64,000 bases of DNA from Fibrobacterota bacterium (GTDB taxonomy: Bacteria; Fibrobacterota; Chitinivibrionia; Chitinivibrionales; Chitinispirillaceae). Both the position numbers and the translations under genes were made by a program. The notes under the pieces were generated by a model. The model saw only the letters and a list, made by a program, of their open reading frames with translations, made no database searches and was not told the DNA's origin. This document shows positions 41,979 through 51,008 of the stretch, one piece after another. The number at the start of each line of letters is the position of its first letter. Within the stretch, counting starts at the first letter, position 1. The stretch is from NCBI GenBank assembly GCA_023436205.1, contig JAEZKC010000084.1, positions 17,562 through 81,561 on the forward strand, read 5' to 3'.

Positions 41979-44270
41979 TTATTTGTTCGGGTACTCAATT
42001 CTGGTATGAAATATACCTTGGAGCACAGGCATGAAGCCTTCTGTTATCTCGTTAAGGTCTCGTAAAGTCAGATTGCATTGATCTAATTGCGATGCAAGGA
42101 ATTTATCTCTTATTATCTTTTTAACAAGTTCCCTGAGCAATTTAGGGGAACTGCTCGCAAGGCTGCGGGAGGCTGCCTCAACTGAATCAGCCAACATAAT
42201 TATAGCAGTTTCGCGATTCTGAGGTACCGGTCCGGGGTAACGGAAATCTTTCTCCTGAACCTGTTTATGAGGATCCTGCTCCAAAGCCTTCTCAAAGAAG
42301 AAGGAAACTGTGCTGTTTCCATGGTGCTGAAGAATTACATCTTGTATCACCTTGGGCAGGCGGTACTTGCGCGCAAGCTCAACCCCCTCCTTAACATGCG
42401 AGGAAATGATAAGTGCACTCATAGAGGGAGAAAGCTTATTGTGACGACTTTTATCACCCAGGCAGTTTTCAACAAAATAATCAGATTTATCAATTTTGCC
42501 AATATCATGGTAATATGCCGCAACCCTTGCGAGCAGTGCATTGGCCCCTATACGCTGGGCTGCGGATTCTGCCAGATTACCTACCAGAACGCTGTGGTTG
42601 TAGGTTCCGGCAGCCTCAATTGAGAGTCTCTTTAGAATCGGATGATTCATATCGGACAACTCAACAAGGGTCATATCTGTACTTATATCGAATAGTCTTT
42701 CAAAAAGAGGGGTGAGCATCATAGCAAGAAACATGGACGAAACAACACTTAAAAGAGCAAGTGTGAAATTCATAAAAACAACATTGATATCCTGCTTGTA
42801 GCCGATCAGGTGCCAGATGGATATGATAAGAATACTGATGATAAAGATGGGCGGTATAGCCCTGAAAAAATGCCATCGATAGCGGATCTGATGAGTGACG
42901 AATGCACTTACAAGTGAAACTAGAAATGAATAGATGAAGAAGAATTGGTTGAAACCGGTAATGACACTGAAATATAAACTTACAAATAATCCCATTACGA
43001 TTCCCAGATGGAGTCCGAACAGAATTGAACAGAGAATAGTGGCGGCACTAATCGGAATCAGATATTCTGGAATTGTATGCACCACTTCCTGTGTTTCGAA
43101 CAATCGAGGCAGAATTTCCATTCCGATACGAATGACCAGCAGTTGAAAAACCAGTATCAGACTGAATGCAAGCAGGCTTTTAGTGTTCTTCACCAAAGAG
43201 GTCTGGAATTTTTTCAGATAGAAAGCCAGAAACAGAAGGGGAATGAGCACAAGGAGCAATCGTCCGAAGTTGCCGGCTGAAATCTTCCGTTTTTCGGCCA
43301 CATTTTCCATTTTATCAAGTGCGATGTGGAGAGACCTGAGCTTCTGGATTATCTCGGGAGTGACCTCCTGGTGTTTTCGAACGATTTCGGTGTCTTTAAT
43401 GACTTTACCGCTGATTTCAAGCACATCCTGGGCTGCAGCTTTTCTACGGTCCAGCGTCTGGGCCATGTTTACCTTGATATTAGGCGTAATGCAGGCAAAG
43501 AGAAGCTCATATACAGTGCTTAATGATTCATCATCCATTTTACGCTCGCGCTTGAGCCGTTTGACAACCTGTTCAAGAGCGATTTCCTTGACAGGTACGT
43601 CGCTTACCGCAACAGCACGCTCCTGATCACTGCGACGGAGATTGACAAATTTTTTATCATACTGCACGTTGATGTCGAAAGTGGTGTTGTACTGAGCGCG
43701 AAGTTCGCTCAGCTGCTCCGGAAGAGAGTAAAGCAGCACCGAGGAAATTCCTCTGTCCATTAGAATAGTAAGCTGCTGAGATGCCACACTGAAAAGAGAA
43801 CTCTTGCGTTGAAGTGTCTGTATTGCCCTTGCGGACAGCTCCCTCGATAATACACGCAGCTGATTATTCCGTACCGAATCGGCAGCATCCGTACCCAGCA
43901 ACGCAAAAGAACTCTGCAGATCAGATAACTTCTTGAGAGCTTCGCTTCCCCCGTCGGAATCATAATCCATGACAAGAAGCACCTGGTCCATCGCCCTCTT
44001 TCTCTCCCGCTCAAGCTCTTCGGGCGACCTCACAATATCAAAAGTAAAAGGAGCAATTATGGTTTCCTTTGCCGCCACACCCGGCTTGGGAAGATCAAAA
44101 GGCTGCACGGTCTCATGGTAGGGAAACAACAACGAAAGACATACAATTGTAAAAAGCAGAACCAGCAAAGGCGGTGTAATAAACGCAGGAACCTTAATCC
44201 TCAAGCCGGACGAAGGCCTTGGCACAACTGGTATACTTCGTGTTTCTTTTTTACGGAATAGATTAATCAT
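41979..44270 (-). CDS. PgpH-like membrane HD phosphohydrolase (7TMR-HDED)
   Basis: This 763-residue protein follows the PgpH layout: a first membrane helix at about 30-50, a large extracytoplasmic 7TMR-HDED domain to about 330, seven membrane helices at about 335-520, and a cytoplasmic HD domain. The metal motif is YYHDIGKIDKSDYF (near 587), with LIISSHVKEGVELA and VILQHHGNSTVSFF supplying later ligands. Characterised PgpH proteins hydrolyse cyclic-di-AMP, so that is the likely substrate; no cyclic-di-AMP synthase is in the window. Its ATG overlaps the stop of a short upstream frame as ATGA, and no Shine-Dalgarno is apparent. Confidence 0.93.
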   Translation of the reverse strand: MINLFRKKETRSIPVVPRPSSGLRIKVPAFITPPLLVLLFTIVCLSLLFPYHETVQPFDLPKPGVAAKETIIAPFTFDIVRSPEELERERKRAMDQVLLVMDYDSDGGSEALKKLSDLQSSFALLGTDAADSVRNNQLRVLSRELSARAIQTLQRKSSLFSVASQQLTILMDRGISSVLLYSLPEQLSELRAQYNTTFDINVQYDKKFVNLRRSDQERAVAVSDVPVKEIALEQVVKRLKRERKMDDESLSTVYELLFACITPNIKVNMAQTLDRRKAAAQDVLEISGKVIKDTEIVRKHQEVTPEIIQKLRSLHIALDKMENVAEKRKISAGNFGRLLLVLIPLLFLAFYLKKFQTSLVKNTKSLLAFSLILVFQLLVIRIGMEILPRLFETQEVVHTIPEYLIPISAATILCSILFGLHLGIVMGLFVSLYFSVITGFNQFFFIYSFLVSLVSAFVTHQIRYRWHFFRAIPPIFIISILIISIWHLIGYKQDINVVFMNFTLALLSVVSSMFLAMMLTPLFERLFDISTDMTLVELSDMNHPILKRLSIEAAGTYNHSVLVGNLAESAAQRIGANALLARVAAYYHDIGKIDKSDYFVENCLGDKSRHNKLSPSMSALIISSHVKEGVELARKYRLPKVIQDVILQHHGNSTVSFFFEKALEQDPHKQVQEKDFRYPGPVPQNRETAIIMLADSVEAASRSLASSSPKLLRELVKKIIRDKFLASQLDQCNLTLRDLNEITEGFMPVLQGIFHTRIEYPNK

Positions 44271-44363
44271 TCAGAGCAACCGATGTAAAATGCAATTTTT
44301 TCGGTCCTGAATTGTTCCAGATCATCTGCAATAAGAACGCTCGCGCCTGTCTGGGTTTTGAGC

Positions 44364-44388
44364 GCCCCTTCGCACAAACCGAAGGGGC
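44364..44388 (-). promoter_or_regulatory. 9-bp hairpin between lipoprotein and PgpH-like genes
   Basis: GCCCCTTCG and CGAAGGGGC form a perfect 9-bp stem around a 7-nt loop, 63 bases after the lipoprotein stop and about 94 bases before the PgpH-like start. No T-run follows on either strand, so it may be a processing or attenuation structure instead of a terminator. Confidence 0.55.
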
Positions 44389-44450
44389 ATATATTAAAAG
44401 AAGCATCTCTGTCTGCAACGACAGTTCGGATGAAGACAATCTGGGGCGAT

Positions 44451-44726
44451 TTACTGCTGGCCGTTCTCCAGCTCACTTTCCAGCCCCATTCTTTCCTGCC
44501 TGAGCTCGGAAAGTTTTCTCTCGGCACTTTCGGCAGCTGTACGAGCTTCCTCAAGTTTGGCTTTCTCCTCCTGTGTCATCTTCTTGGTGCTCTTTGCAGG
44601 TGCAGAGCCACCACTAACTCCTGCTCCACCACCACCGGTCTTGGCACCGCCACAGCCGGCAATTCCCATAGTCATAACCACCGACATAACAAGCACTAGG
44701 CGGCCAGCCATCTTCATCCTCGACAT
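44451..44726 (-). CDS. Small lipoprotein with coiled-coil tail
   Basis: This 91-residue protein has a lipoprotein signal: hydrophobic AGRLVLVMSVVMTMGIAGCGG with the lipobox IAGC. A Gly/Ser/Ala-rich linker (GGGGAGVSGGSAPAKSTKKM) follows, then a helix of Lys/Glu/Ala heptads (EEARTAAESAERKLSELRQE). The design of anchor, flexible linker and coiled coil resembles Lpp/OmpA-linker-type envelope lipoproteins, but no specific family is recognised. GGAGG lies 8 nt before the ATG. It sits between AspRS and the PgpH-like gene on the same strand. Confidence 0.75.
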   Translation of the reverse strand: MSRMKMAGRLVLVMSVVMTMGIAGCGGAKTGGGGAGVSGGSAPAKSTKKMTQEEKAKLEEARTAAESAERKLSELRQERMGLESELENGQQ

Positions 44727-44840
44727 CCTGAGGTCCTCCTCTAGAGTATATAATCGAAAAAAAGTCTCAATAACAATAACTAGAATAATAATTTCTAAGG
44801 GGGCTCAAGTCAAGGAATTGCTGAACCGCTCCCATTCATT

Positions 44841-46613
44841 TCAAATCACCTTTATGCCCAACTCCCGAAGCTGATCCTCCGAAACCACATCGGGAGCATT
44901 ATCCATCAAGGAAATCCCCGCACTGGTCTTGGGGAACGGGATCACATCACGAATACTTTCCAACCCAAGCATAAGCATTGCGAGCCTGTCCAGTCCGAAG
45001 GCTATTCCCCCGTGAGGCGGAGCGCCAAAGGAAAGCGCATGAAGAAGGAATCCAAACTTCTCCTCAGCCTCTTCCCTGCTAATGCCCAAAAGGTCAAATA
45101 TTCTCTGCTGAATTTCGCGATCATGTATACGGATACTGCCACCACCCACTTCAGTACCATTCAGAACTAAATCATACGCTCTTGAACGGGATTTGTAATA
45201 CTCATCCCCCATCAGCATTGTCACATCTTCCGGTACCGGAGCGGTAAAGGGATGATGCACTGACGTATAACGATTTTCCTCTTCGCTGAATTCAAACAGT
45301 GGGAATTCGTTTACCCATAGAAAATTGAATTCCCCTTTATTGATAAGATTTTTCATGCAGGCGACCTCCAGGCGAAGCTGACCCATCGAAGAAAAACTCA
45401 CTTTTTCGGTATCAGCAACCATGAAAATCATATCACCAACTTGAGCCTGCAGAGAATTCTTGAGATCAGCAATCTCTGTTTCTGAAAGAAATTTGGCACT
45501 TGGCCCCTCAAGACCCTGTTCCGTTACTCTGAGCCAGACAAGGCCCTTAGCTCCATACTTACCCACATGAGAAGTAAGCCCATCGATTACTTTGCGGGAA
45601 AAATCCGCACAGGCCTTGGCACACAGGGCCACAATATGCCCGCCACTGGCGATCACAGACTGGAAAACCTTGAATTCCGAACCGGAAAACTTTTGAGTGA
45701 CATCCTGAAGTGGCAAACCGAAACGCAAATCCGGCTTGTCACATCCATACCTGTGAAATGCCTCCTTATAAGTCATTCGTGGAAATGGAGTCTGAATATC
45801 CAGCCCCAGGCAATTTTTGAAGGTAACTTTCATGAGTCCTTCAAATATGGAGTAGATATCCTCTTCACTAATAAAAGAGAGCTCCGCATCTATCTGTGTG
45901 AACTCCGGCTGGCGATCAGCCCGAAGGTCTTCGTCACGAAAGCAGCGGGCGACCTGAAAATATCGCTCAAAACCGGCAACCATCAGAATCTGCTTGTAGG
46001 TCTGAGGGGATTGCGGGAGTGCATAGAATTTGCCTTTGTTGACTCTACTGGGGACTAGAAAATCTCTGGCTCCCTCTGGAGTGCTTTTCATGAGAATGGG
46101 GGTTTCGATCTCTATAAACCCGTTCTCCCACATGTACTTACGAACTTCCATGGCAATTTTATGCCTAAACATGATATTGTGCTGCAAACCTGGTCTTCTA
46201 AGATCCAGATACCTGTAACGGAAACGGAGCTCTTCCGATTCTGAGGCTTCAGGATCATTAATATGAATAGGAGGGGTTTGAGACTGATTGATCAGTTCCA
46301 ATGCCGAAACTGAGACCTCAACCTCCCCGGTTTTCATACGGGGATTCACCATGTTTTCAGGACGTTTCTGAACTGTCCCACGAATGGCAATCACATATTC
46401 ATGCCGGAGTTTTGAAGCCTCCTCGGTCAGCTGAGGATGAAGTGCCGGATTGAATACCAGTTGAGAGACACCTGACCGGTCACGCAGATCAATAAATACA
46501 ACACCACCGTGATCTCTCCAGTTATGAACCCAGCCTTTAAGTACGACCTCTTTGCCCTCATCGGAGGCGCGCAGTTCACCACACGCATGTGTGCGATTCC
46601 ATTTATCGCTCAT
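44841..46613 (-). CDS. aspS: Aspartyl-tRNA synthetase
   Basis: This 590-residue class IIb synthetase attaches aspartate to tRNA-Asp. The N-terminal OB-fold anticodon-binding domain (VVLKGWVHNWRDHGGVVFID) is followed by catalytic motif 2 (FRDEDLRADRQPEFTQIDAE), the bacterial GAD insertion (about residues 285-410) and motif 3 (GGIAFGLDRLAMLMLG). The length and GAD domain identify the bacterial type. Whether it is discriminating or also charges tRNA-Asn is not clear from sequence alone. The cognate tRNA-Asp gene lies about 4 kb downstream on the same strand. Confidence 0.97.
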   Translation of the reverse strand: MSDKWNRTHACGELRASDEGKEVVLKGWVHNWRDHGGVVFIDLRDRSGVSQLVFNPALHPQLTEEASKLRHEYVIAIRGTVQKRPENMVNPRMKTGEVEVSVSALELINQSQTPPIHINDPEASESEELRFRYRYLDLRRPGLQHNIMFRHKIAMEVRKYMWENGFIEIETPILMKSTPEGARDFLVPSRVNKGKFYALPQSPQTYKQILMVAGFERYFQVARCFRDEDLRADRQPEFTQIDAELSFISEEDIYSIFEGLMKVTFKNCLGLDIQTPFPRMTYKEAFHRYGCDKPDLRFGLPLQDVTQKFSGSEFKVFQSVIASGGHIVALCAKACADFSRKVIDGLTSHVGKYGAKGLVWLRVTEQGLEGPSAKFLSETEIADLKNSLQAQVGDMIFMVADTEKVSFSSMGQLRLEVACMKNLINKGEFNFLWVNEFPLFEFSEEENRYTSVHHPFTAPVPEDVTMLMGDEYYKSRSRAYDLVLNGTEVGGGSIRIHDREIQQRIFDLLGISREEAEEKFGFLLHALSFGAPPHGGIAFGLDRLAMLMLGLESIRDVIPFPKTSAGISLMDNAPDVVSEDQLRELGIKVI

Positions 46614-46997
46614 AATAATCCCTTGCTTGCATATACAATTATTGTAGAATATAAAAATACTCTCTGGGCGGAGAAGATATTCAGAAACAATTCAAAGGCT
46701 GTTTTTTCCAGAAAACAGGAAATTGGAAGGCCGGGATTAGTGAAAAGTTTGAAAAGTGCAGACCCATTTCTGATGCATACATCATGAATCCCATTTGGAA
46801 AAAACATTAACGGATAGGAGAACCGTTCCATTCTCTGGAGGGTGAAACAGAATAAAACTTGAGCTTCGGAATGATTTTCGGAAAATTGCGCACAGGCTTT
46901 CAACAATTGCTTATATTTGTTTTCTGCGCATTTTTGGGGGCTTCCGCGATCACTACATGCGGAAGTATTGGGCGAACAGTTTTTCATTTTGGTAAGC

Positions 46998-48722
46998 ATG
47001 TCAGGAACAACTCCATCATTTTCTCTTCGAGAAGACAGTAATACCCGTAAAATTCCTCCTGTGGGTGCATTGATGCCCCGCCAGGGAGACCGATTGGGCT
47101 ACTGTCGCATAGTGGATCTCATCGCTACCGGCGGAATGGCACATGTTTATAAAGCCTGGCATGAGCAGCTTGAGGTGGTCCGCGCGCTTAAAGTGCTCAA
47201 ACCCGGATTTACAGAAGAATCTCGTGTGCGACTTGAAACGGAAGCAAAGATTTCCGCTAACATCCGCCATCAGAACATTGTTGAGGTATATGGTGTAGGT
47301 TACTGGAATGAAACGCCCTTTATAGAGATGGAATATGTGGAGGGTTTTTCTCTTCGGCAGTTTCTGGACAAGAGAGGAAAGGTTCCCTTTGAATTCGCAT
47401 TTGCTGTGGTCCACATTGTGTGCGAAGCTCTTCATTATGCCGGCAGCCGGGATCTGACTCTTTATGGTAAAGTTTACGACAGCCTTATCCATCGGGATAT
47501 CAAACCCGCAAACATCCTGATTGATTCAAAGGGGATAGTCAAGCTTGCCGATTTCGGGATAGCTCGTCCAAGCGAGGCAAGTATCCATACCGTTGAATCA
47601 AAAGTGATGGGGACATTTGCCTATCTCAGCCCGGAGCAGCTCAATGGAGAAAAGCTTGATCAGCGCTGCGATATTTACGCGCTGGGAACAGTCTTATATG
47701 AAATGATTACAGGTTCAAAGGCTTTTCCTCAAAAGTATCTTACTGAGCTAGTCCAGCAGAAATCAAAAGGCTGCTTCACACCAATCAAAGCATTTTCCAA
47801 TATTCCCAAAAAAGCAGCAGCCCTGGTAGAGAAATGCCTCGCCACAAATCGCGATCAAAGATATCAGAGTCTGATAGAACTGGATGAGGAGCTTCTGGCA
47901 GTATTAAAAACCTGCAGTTCCCGCACTCCGGAGCAAATGATCAAATCGTGTCTTGCTGACAAGGAGAGCGGTTCAATATCAGATACTGCTTCAGTAGTTC
48001 AGAGGCCGTTGTGGCCATACCTGATGGGCGCCGCGGGGCTTGCCCTTCTTATCGGGCTGGCATTCCTTTTTTCGATACCTAAAAAGGCGAAAAAAACTTC
48101 GCCGTCACCAGTTGCAGCAATGGCAACTGAAAAGAAGGATCAAGGAGAGATTTCTGCAGGTTCCAGTAGAGATACCTTACCGAAAGTTGAGGAAACTAAA
48201 CCGTCCCCGACAGTTGTAAAAGCACCGACCCCATTCCAGTCAGGATTGTCAGCATATCAAAGAAAAGATTTTGGAACCGCAGTTCAAATGCTGGAAAAGG
48301 CGGCCATAGAACAGAGAGAAAGCCCCGGAGCAGACACAATTACCCTTCTGCTTGCAGATTGCTATCTTCAAACCGGCCAGCCACTCAAGGCCGAACTGGT
48401 TCTTAAAGACCACCACATAACAGACCCCCTCTACAATTGTCTTCTTGGGCAGGCACTTCTGGCCATTGGAAAGTTTCAGGAGGCAGACCGTACCCTTTCT
48501 GTAGCAGAGGGGAACAAGTCTTTTCTGGGAGGAGATATCAAACAGGAAATCTCCTATTACCGTGCACTTGCCCGCGATGAACTATTTCTTCAGAAGCCCA
48601 ACTCCGAAAACCGCGATCTGGCATTGCGAAGCTGGTCGGATTATCTGGTGAAGTACTGTAGCGAAACACCCTCCGCTAAATGCAGCACCGCCCGAAACAA
48701 GCTTGAGCAGCTGAAGAACTGA
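46998..48722 (+). CDS. Membrane-anchored Ser/Thr protein kinase with C-terminal repeats
   Basis: This 574-residue Hanks-type kinase has a catalytic domain at about residues 30-300. LIATGGMAHVYKAW is the glycine loop, ALKVLKP the ATP Lys, LIHRDIKPANIL the catalytic loop, LADFGIARPSE the metal-binding DFG, and FAYLSPEQLNG the substrate-site loop. One membrane helix (LMGAAGLALLIGLAFLFSI, about 345) separates it from a C-terminal region with tetratricopeptide-like helices (FQSGLSAYQRKDFGTAVQML). The C-terminal part should therefore lie outside the cytoplasm. ATG at 46998 is chosen; ATG at 47073 would still keep the kinase core, and a longer TTG frame from 46917 is less likely. Targets are unknown. 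Confidence 0.9.
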   Translation: MSGTTPSFSLREDSNTRKIPPVGALMPRQGDRLGYCRIVDLIATGGMAHVYKAWHEQLEVVRALKVLKPGFTEESRVRLETEAKISANIRHQNIVEVYGVGYWNETPFIEMEYVEGFSLRQFLDKRGKVPFEFAFAVVHIVCEALHYAGSRDLTLYGKVYDSLIHRDIKPANILIDSKGIVKLADFGIARPSEASIHTVESKVMGTFAYLSPEQLNGEKLDQRCDIYALGTVLYEMITGSKAFPQKYLTELVQQKSKGCFTPIKAFSNIPKKAAALVEKCLATNRDQRYQSLIELDEELLAVLKTCSSRTPEQMIKSCLADKESGSISDTASVVQRPLWPYLMGAAGLALLIGLAFLFSIPKKAKKTSPSPVAAMATEKKDQGEISAGSSRDTLPKVEETKPSPTVVKAPTPFQSGLSAYQRKDFGTAVQMLEKAAIEQRESPGADTITLLLADCYLQTGQPLKAELVLKDHHITDPLYNCLLGQALLAIGKFQEADRTLSVAEGNKSFLGGDIKQEISYYRALARDELFLQKPNSENRDLALRSWSDYLVKYCSETPSAKCSTARNKLEQLKN

Positions 48723-48918
48723 AAAAAACGGGTCGATTATTTGCTTTATATTTTTTTCCGTGGGTGAGACTTAAGCACAAAACTATTTTAAAAAAGCATT
48801 CGAGTTTCTCCCGCAACGGTTTCTGTTTCCCATTTTCAGAACCAGTTTGTCAGTGGCCGGCACTGCCGGTTTGAGTTGCAAATGGATCACCTTTCATAAT
48901 TGCTTAGGGAGCAAAGAG

Positions 48919-50265
48919 ATGAAAACACCCAGAATTCTTCTGGTGGATGATGAAGAGGCAACATTATTCGGATATTCCAGATACCTGTCAAAAGCCGGCT
49001 ATTCAATAGAGAGCTGCAAATGCCTTCAGGACGCCAAAGATTTAACCTCCTCGGAGCACTTTGATGCGGTGCTGCTTGATTTGAAGCTGCCAGACGGCAA
49101 TGCGATCGACTGGATTGCGGAGCTTAGAAACACTCACGAGAATACTGCCATCATCGTAATCACCGGTGTTAGCGACATCCCCACTGCTGTCAAGGCCATG
49201 AAACTGGGAGCGCACAATTTCCTCACAAAGCCGGTAAATATGGATGACCTTAATATGAGTCTTCATAAGAGTCTGGAGTTTGAAGAGCTCAGAAAGCGTG
49301 ACTCCATCCATCAGAGGCTTACGCCTCAGAAGGGCGAACCCTATTTTGGATCCAGCCCGGTCATTGAGAAGGTGATTCAATATGCCAACGTGGCAGCCAT
49401 GAATCACACGGTCGTGCTCCTTCATGGGGAAACCGGTACCGGGAAGGGTGTCTTAGCCCGCTGGATTCACGATCACAGCCCCCGAAAGAACGAAGCTTTC
49501 GTAGAAGTGAACTGCTCAAGCCTAAAGGGTGAGCTTCTCAGAAGCGAGCTTTTCGGACACGCCAAAGGGTCATTTACCTCCGCTATAAAAGATCGCTCCG
49601 GTCTGATCGAAGTCGCAGACGGGGGAACACTATTTCTTGATGAAATTGGAGATATGGATCTTGAAGTTCAAACGCAGCTGCTTAAGACCATCGAAGAAAA
49701 ATCTTACCGCCGAATCGGTGAAAACAAGCTCAGGACCAGCGATTTCAGGCTTATCTGCGCCACTAACCGCAATTTGACGGAAGCATCCAGTAACGGCTCC
49801 TTCCGCAAAGATCTGTACTACAGAATCTGCATTTTCCCCATCAATCTTCCTTCCCTCAGGGAGCGCAAAGATGATCTGGTGGGCCTTATCAAGCATACTC
49901 TCATGGGGTTTGGCTACAACCATTTCCCTCTTGCCCAGGACGTCGTAGATACTCTGGTGCAGTATTACTGGCCTGGAAATATCAGGGAGCTCAGAAATAT
50001 GCTGGAGCGAGCGCTTCTCCTGGCCCAGGGAGAACCACTGGCGATACAGCACTTCCCAGGTCTGGAAAAAAACAGCTACGGAGACAGGGAGGATATTGCC
50101 ACTCCTGACGTATGGAATTTGGAGGATATTGAAAAAAAGCATATCCTAAAAGCACTCAAGCACTTTGGAGGAGACAAGTACGAGACCAGCAGCGCTCTGG
50201 GGATTTCACTTTCCTCTCTGTATCGCAAACTGGATAAAATGCAACAGCAGACCACTCCCGCCTAA
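48919..50265 (+). CDS. NtrC-family sigma-54-dependent response regulator
   Basis: This 448-residue regulator has a receiver domain (RILLVDDEEATL, phospho-acceptor in AVLLDLKLPDGN, about 54), an AAA+ domain and a Fis-type helix-turn-helix. Walker A is HGETGTGKGVLAR, Walker B GGTLFLDEIGDM, and the DNA-binding helix is ETSSALGISLSSLYRKLDKM. The sigma-54 contact loop reads GSFTSA where most family members have GAFTGA. GGGAG lies 7 nt before the ATG at 48919. A near-consensus sigma-54 promoter lies just downstream, before the rubrerythrin-like gene, so that gene is a likely target. No partner kinase is adjacent; phosphorelay kinases elsewhere could serve. Confidence 0.94.
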   Translation: MKTPRILLVDDEEATLFGYSRYLSKAGYSIESCKCLQDAKDLTSSEHFDAVLLDLKLPDGNAIDWIAELRNTHENTAIIVITGVSDIPTAVKAMKLGAHNFLTKPVNMDDLNMSLHKSLEFEELRKRDSIHQRLTPQKGEPYFGSSPVIEKVIQYANVAAMNHTVVLLHGETGTGKGVLARWIHDHSPRKNEAFVEVNCSSLKGELLRSELFGHAKGSFTSAIKDRSGLIEVADGGTLFLDEIGDMDLEVQTQLLKTIEEKSYRRIGENKLRTSDFRLICATNRNLTEASSNGSFRKDLYYRICIFPINLPSLRERKDDLVGLIKHTLMGFGYNHFPLAQDVVDTLVQYYWPGNIRELRNMLERALLLAQGEPLAIQHFPGLEKNSYGDREDIATPDVWNLEDIEKKHILKALKHFGGDKYETSSALGISLSSLYRKLDKMQQQTTPA

Positions 50266-50282
50266 ATCTTTTTCGCACCCTT

Positions 50283-50320
50283 TTCCCACTTTCGGGAATG
50301 TCTTTTCCTGAAAGTGGGAA
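50283..50320 (+). repeat. 16-bp inverted repeat between the NtrC-type gene and a sigma-54 promoter
   Basis: TTCCCACTTTCGGGAA and TTCCTGAAAGTGGGAA pair over 16 bp with one G-T, around a 6-nt loop. It starts 18 bases after the regulator's stop and ends 53 bases before the -24 element. There is no T-run after it, so it is a poor terminator. Position and symmetry also suit an activator-binding enhancer. A near-identical half-site (TTCCCATTTTC) occurs upstream of the regulator at 48827-48837. Confidence 0.75.
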
Positions 50321-50372
50321 GTTCCGTGTAAAAAATTCACCGTCTGAATGCCCCCCCCTACTCTAGAAGATC

Positions 50373-50388
50373 TGGCACGTTCTTTGAT
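50373..50388 (+). promoter_or_regulatory. Candidate sigma-54 (-24/-12) promoter
   Basis: The sequence TGGCACG, four bases, then TTGAT matches the consensus TGGCACG-N4-TTGC(A/T) except for A in place of C in the -12 element. It lies 69 bases before the ATG of the rubrerythrin-like gene, leaving a leader of about 60 nt, and downstream of an NtrC-type regulator gene. Spacing and context both support it; the altered -12 dinucleotide could weaken it. Confidence 0.6.
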
Positions 50389-50457
50389 CCATTATTAGAA
50401 ATCGTCTACTCCGGGCGAAATCACACACCACCAATCAAAACAAGGAGCAAACGGAAA

Positions 50458-50964
50458 ATGAGCAATGAACGGCACAACGACTTTCTTCAATTCGCGCTAC
50501 GGCGAATACTTGAGTCGGCTTCTTTTTATGAATCACAGGCCAAATGCAGCAAAGACCAGATCACAAAACTGTACCTTTTCTATTTGGCCGCCAAAAAGAG
50601 AGTGCACTATGTTCAGCTCGAAAAGTGCAATGCCCAGTTCAGGATCTCTTCTCCCGAAAGCGAAACGAACCATTTCACTTTCACCCAAATAATCACCGAG
50701 AGTACCGAGTTGGGCAATATGAGTGCCTCCGAAATTCATATCCTGTTAAGGAAAGCTGCTGAACAGGAATTTAATCTTTTCATCGACTTGGCTTCTTTCG
50801 AAGAAGATGTTGATACCAAAAAGCTGCTTATAACTCTGAGCAAAATGGCAAAAGACTTTATTAGAGATGTGTCCACTGGATATGCGCTGTTTACCTGCAG
50901 AAATAAAACTTTGCGCATTCCGACAATTCCGAAGCGAGTGATGCCCATTCTGGCACAGGCCTGA
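50458..50964 (+). CDS. Rubrerythrin/ferritin-like four-helix protein with missing metal ligands
   Basis: This 168-residue protein is predicted to be all helical, with the spacing of a rubrerythrin-like four-helix bundle: ILESASFYESQAKC, LYLFYLAAKKRVHYVQLEKC, LLRKAAEQEFNLFIDLA and LLITLSKMAKDFIRDVSTGY. In di-iron relatives helices two and four carry ExxH pairs. Here the second helix reads KKRVH and the fourth MAKDFI, so a full di-iron site seems lost. The family assignment is by pattern and is moderate. AAGGAG lies 10 nt before the ATG. It is preceded by the sigma-54 promoter and followed after 44 bp by the site-2 protease gene, probably in one operon. Confidence 0.62.
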   Translation: MSNERHNDFLQFALRRILESASFYESQAKCSKDQITKLYLFYLAAKKRVHYVQLEKCNAQFRISSPESETNHFTFTQIITESTELGNMSASEIHILLRKAAEQEFNLFIDLASFEEDVDTKKLLITLSKMAKDFIRDVSTGYALFTCRNKTLRIPTIPKRVMPILAQA

Positions 50965-51008
50965 GGGGGCGCCAAAACAACATTCAACCCACAGGAGAGC
51001 ACAAGCAG

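Noticed and set aside
46610..46999. Minus-strand frame of 129 codons between AspRS and the kinase gene
   Set aside because: It has no family-like motifs, no ribosome-binding site and a composition like intergenic DNA; it occupies the divergent promoter region.
48857..48869. Palindrome CCGGCACTGCCGG upstream of the NtrC-type gene, considered as part of a sigma-54 promoter
   Set aside because: The GG and GC dinucleotides nearby are 8 nt apart and not the required 10, so it does not form a -24/-12 site. The palindrome itself may be chance.
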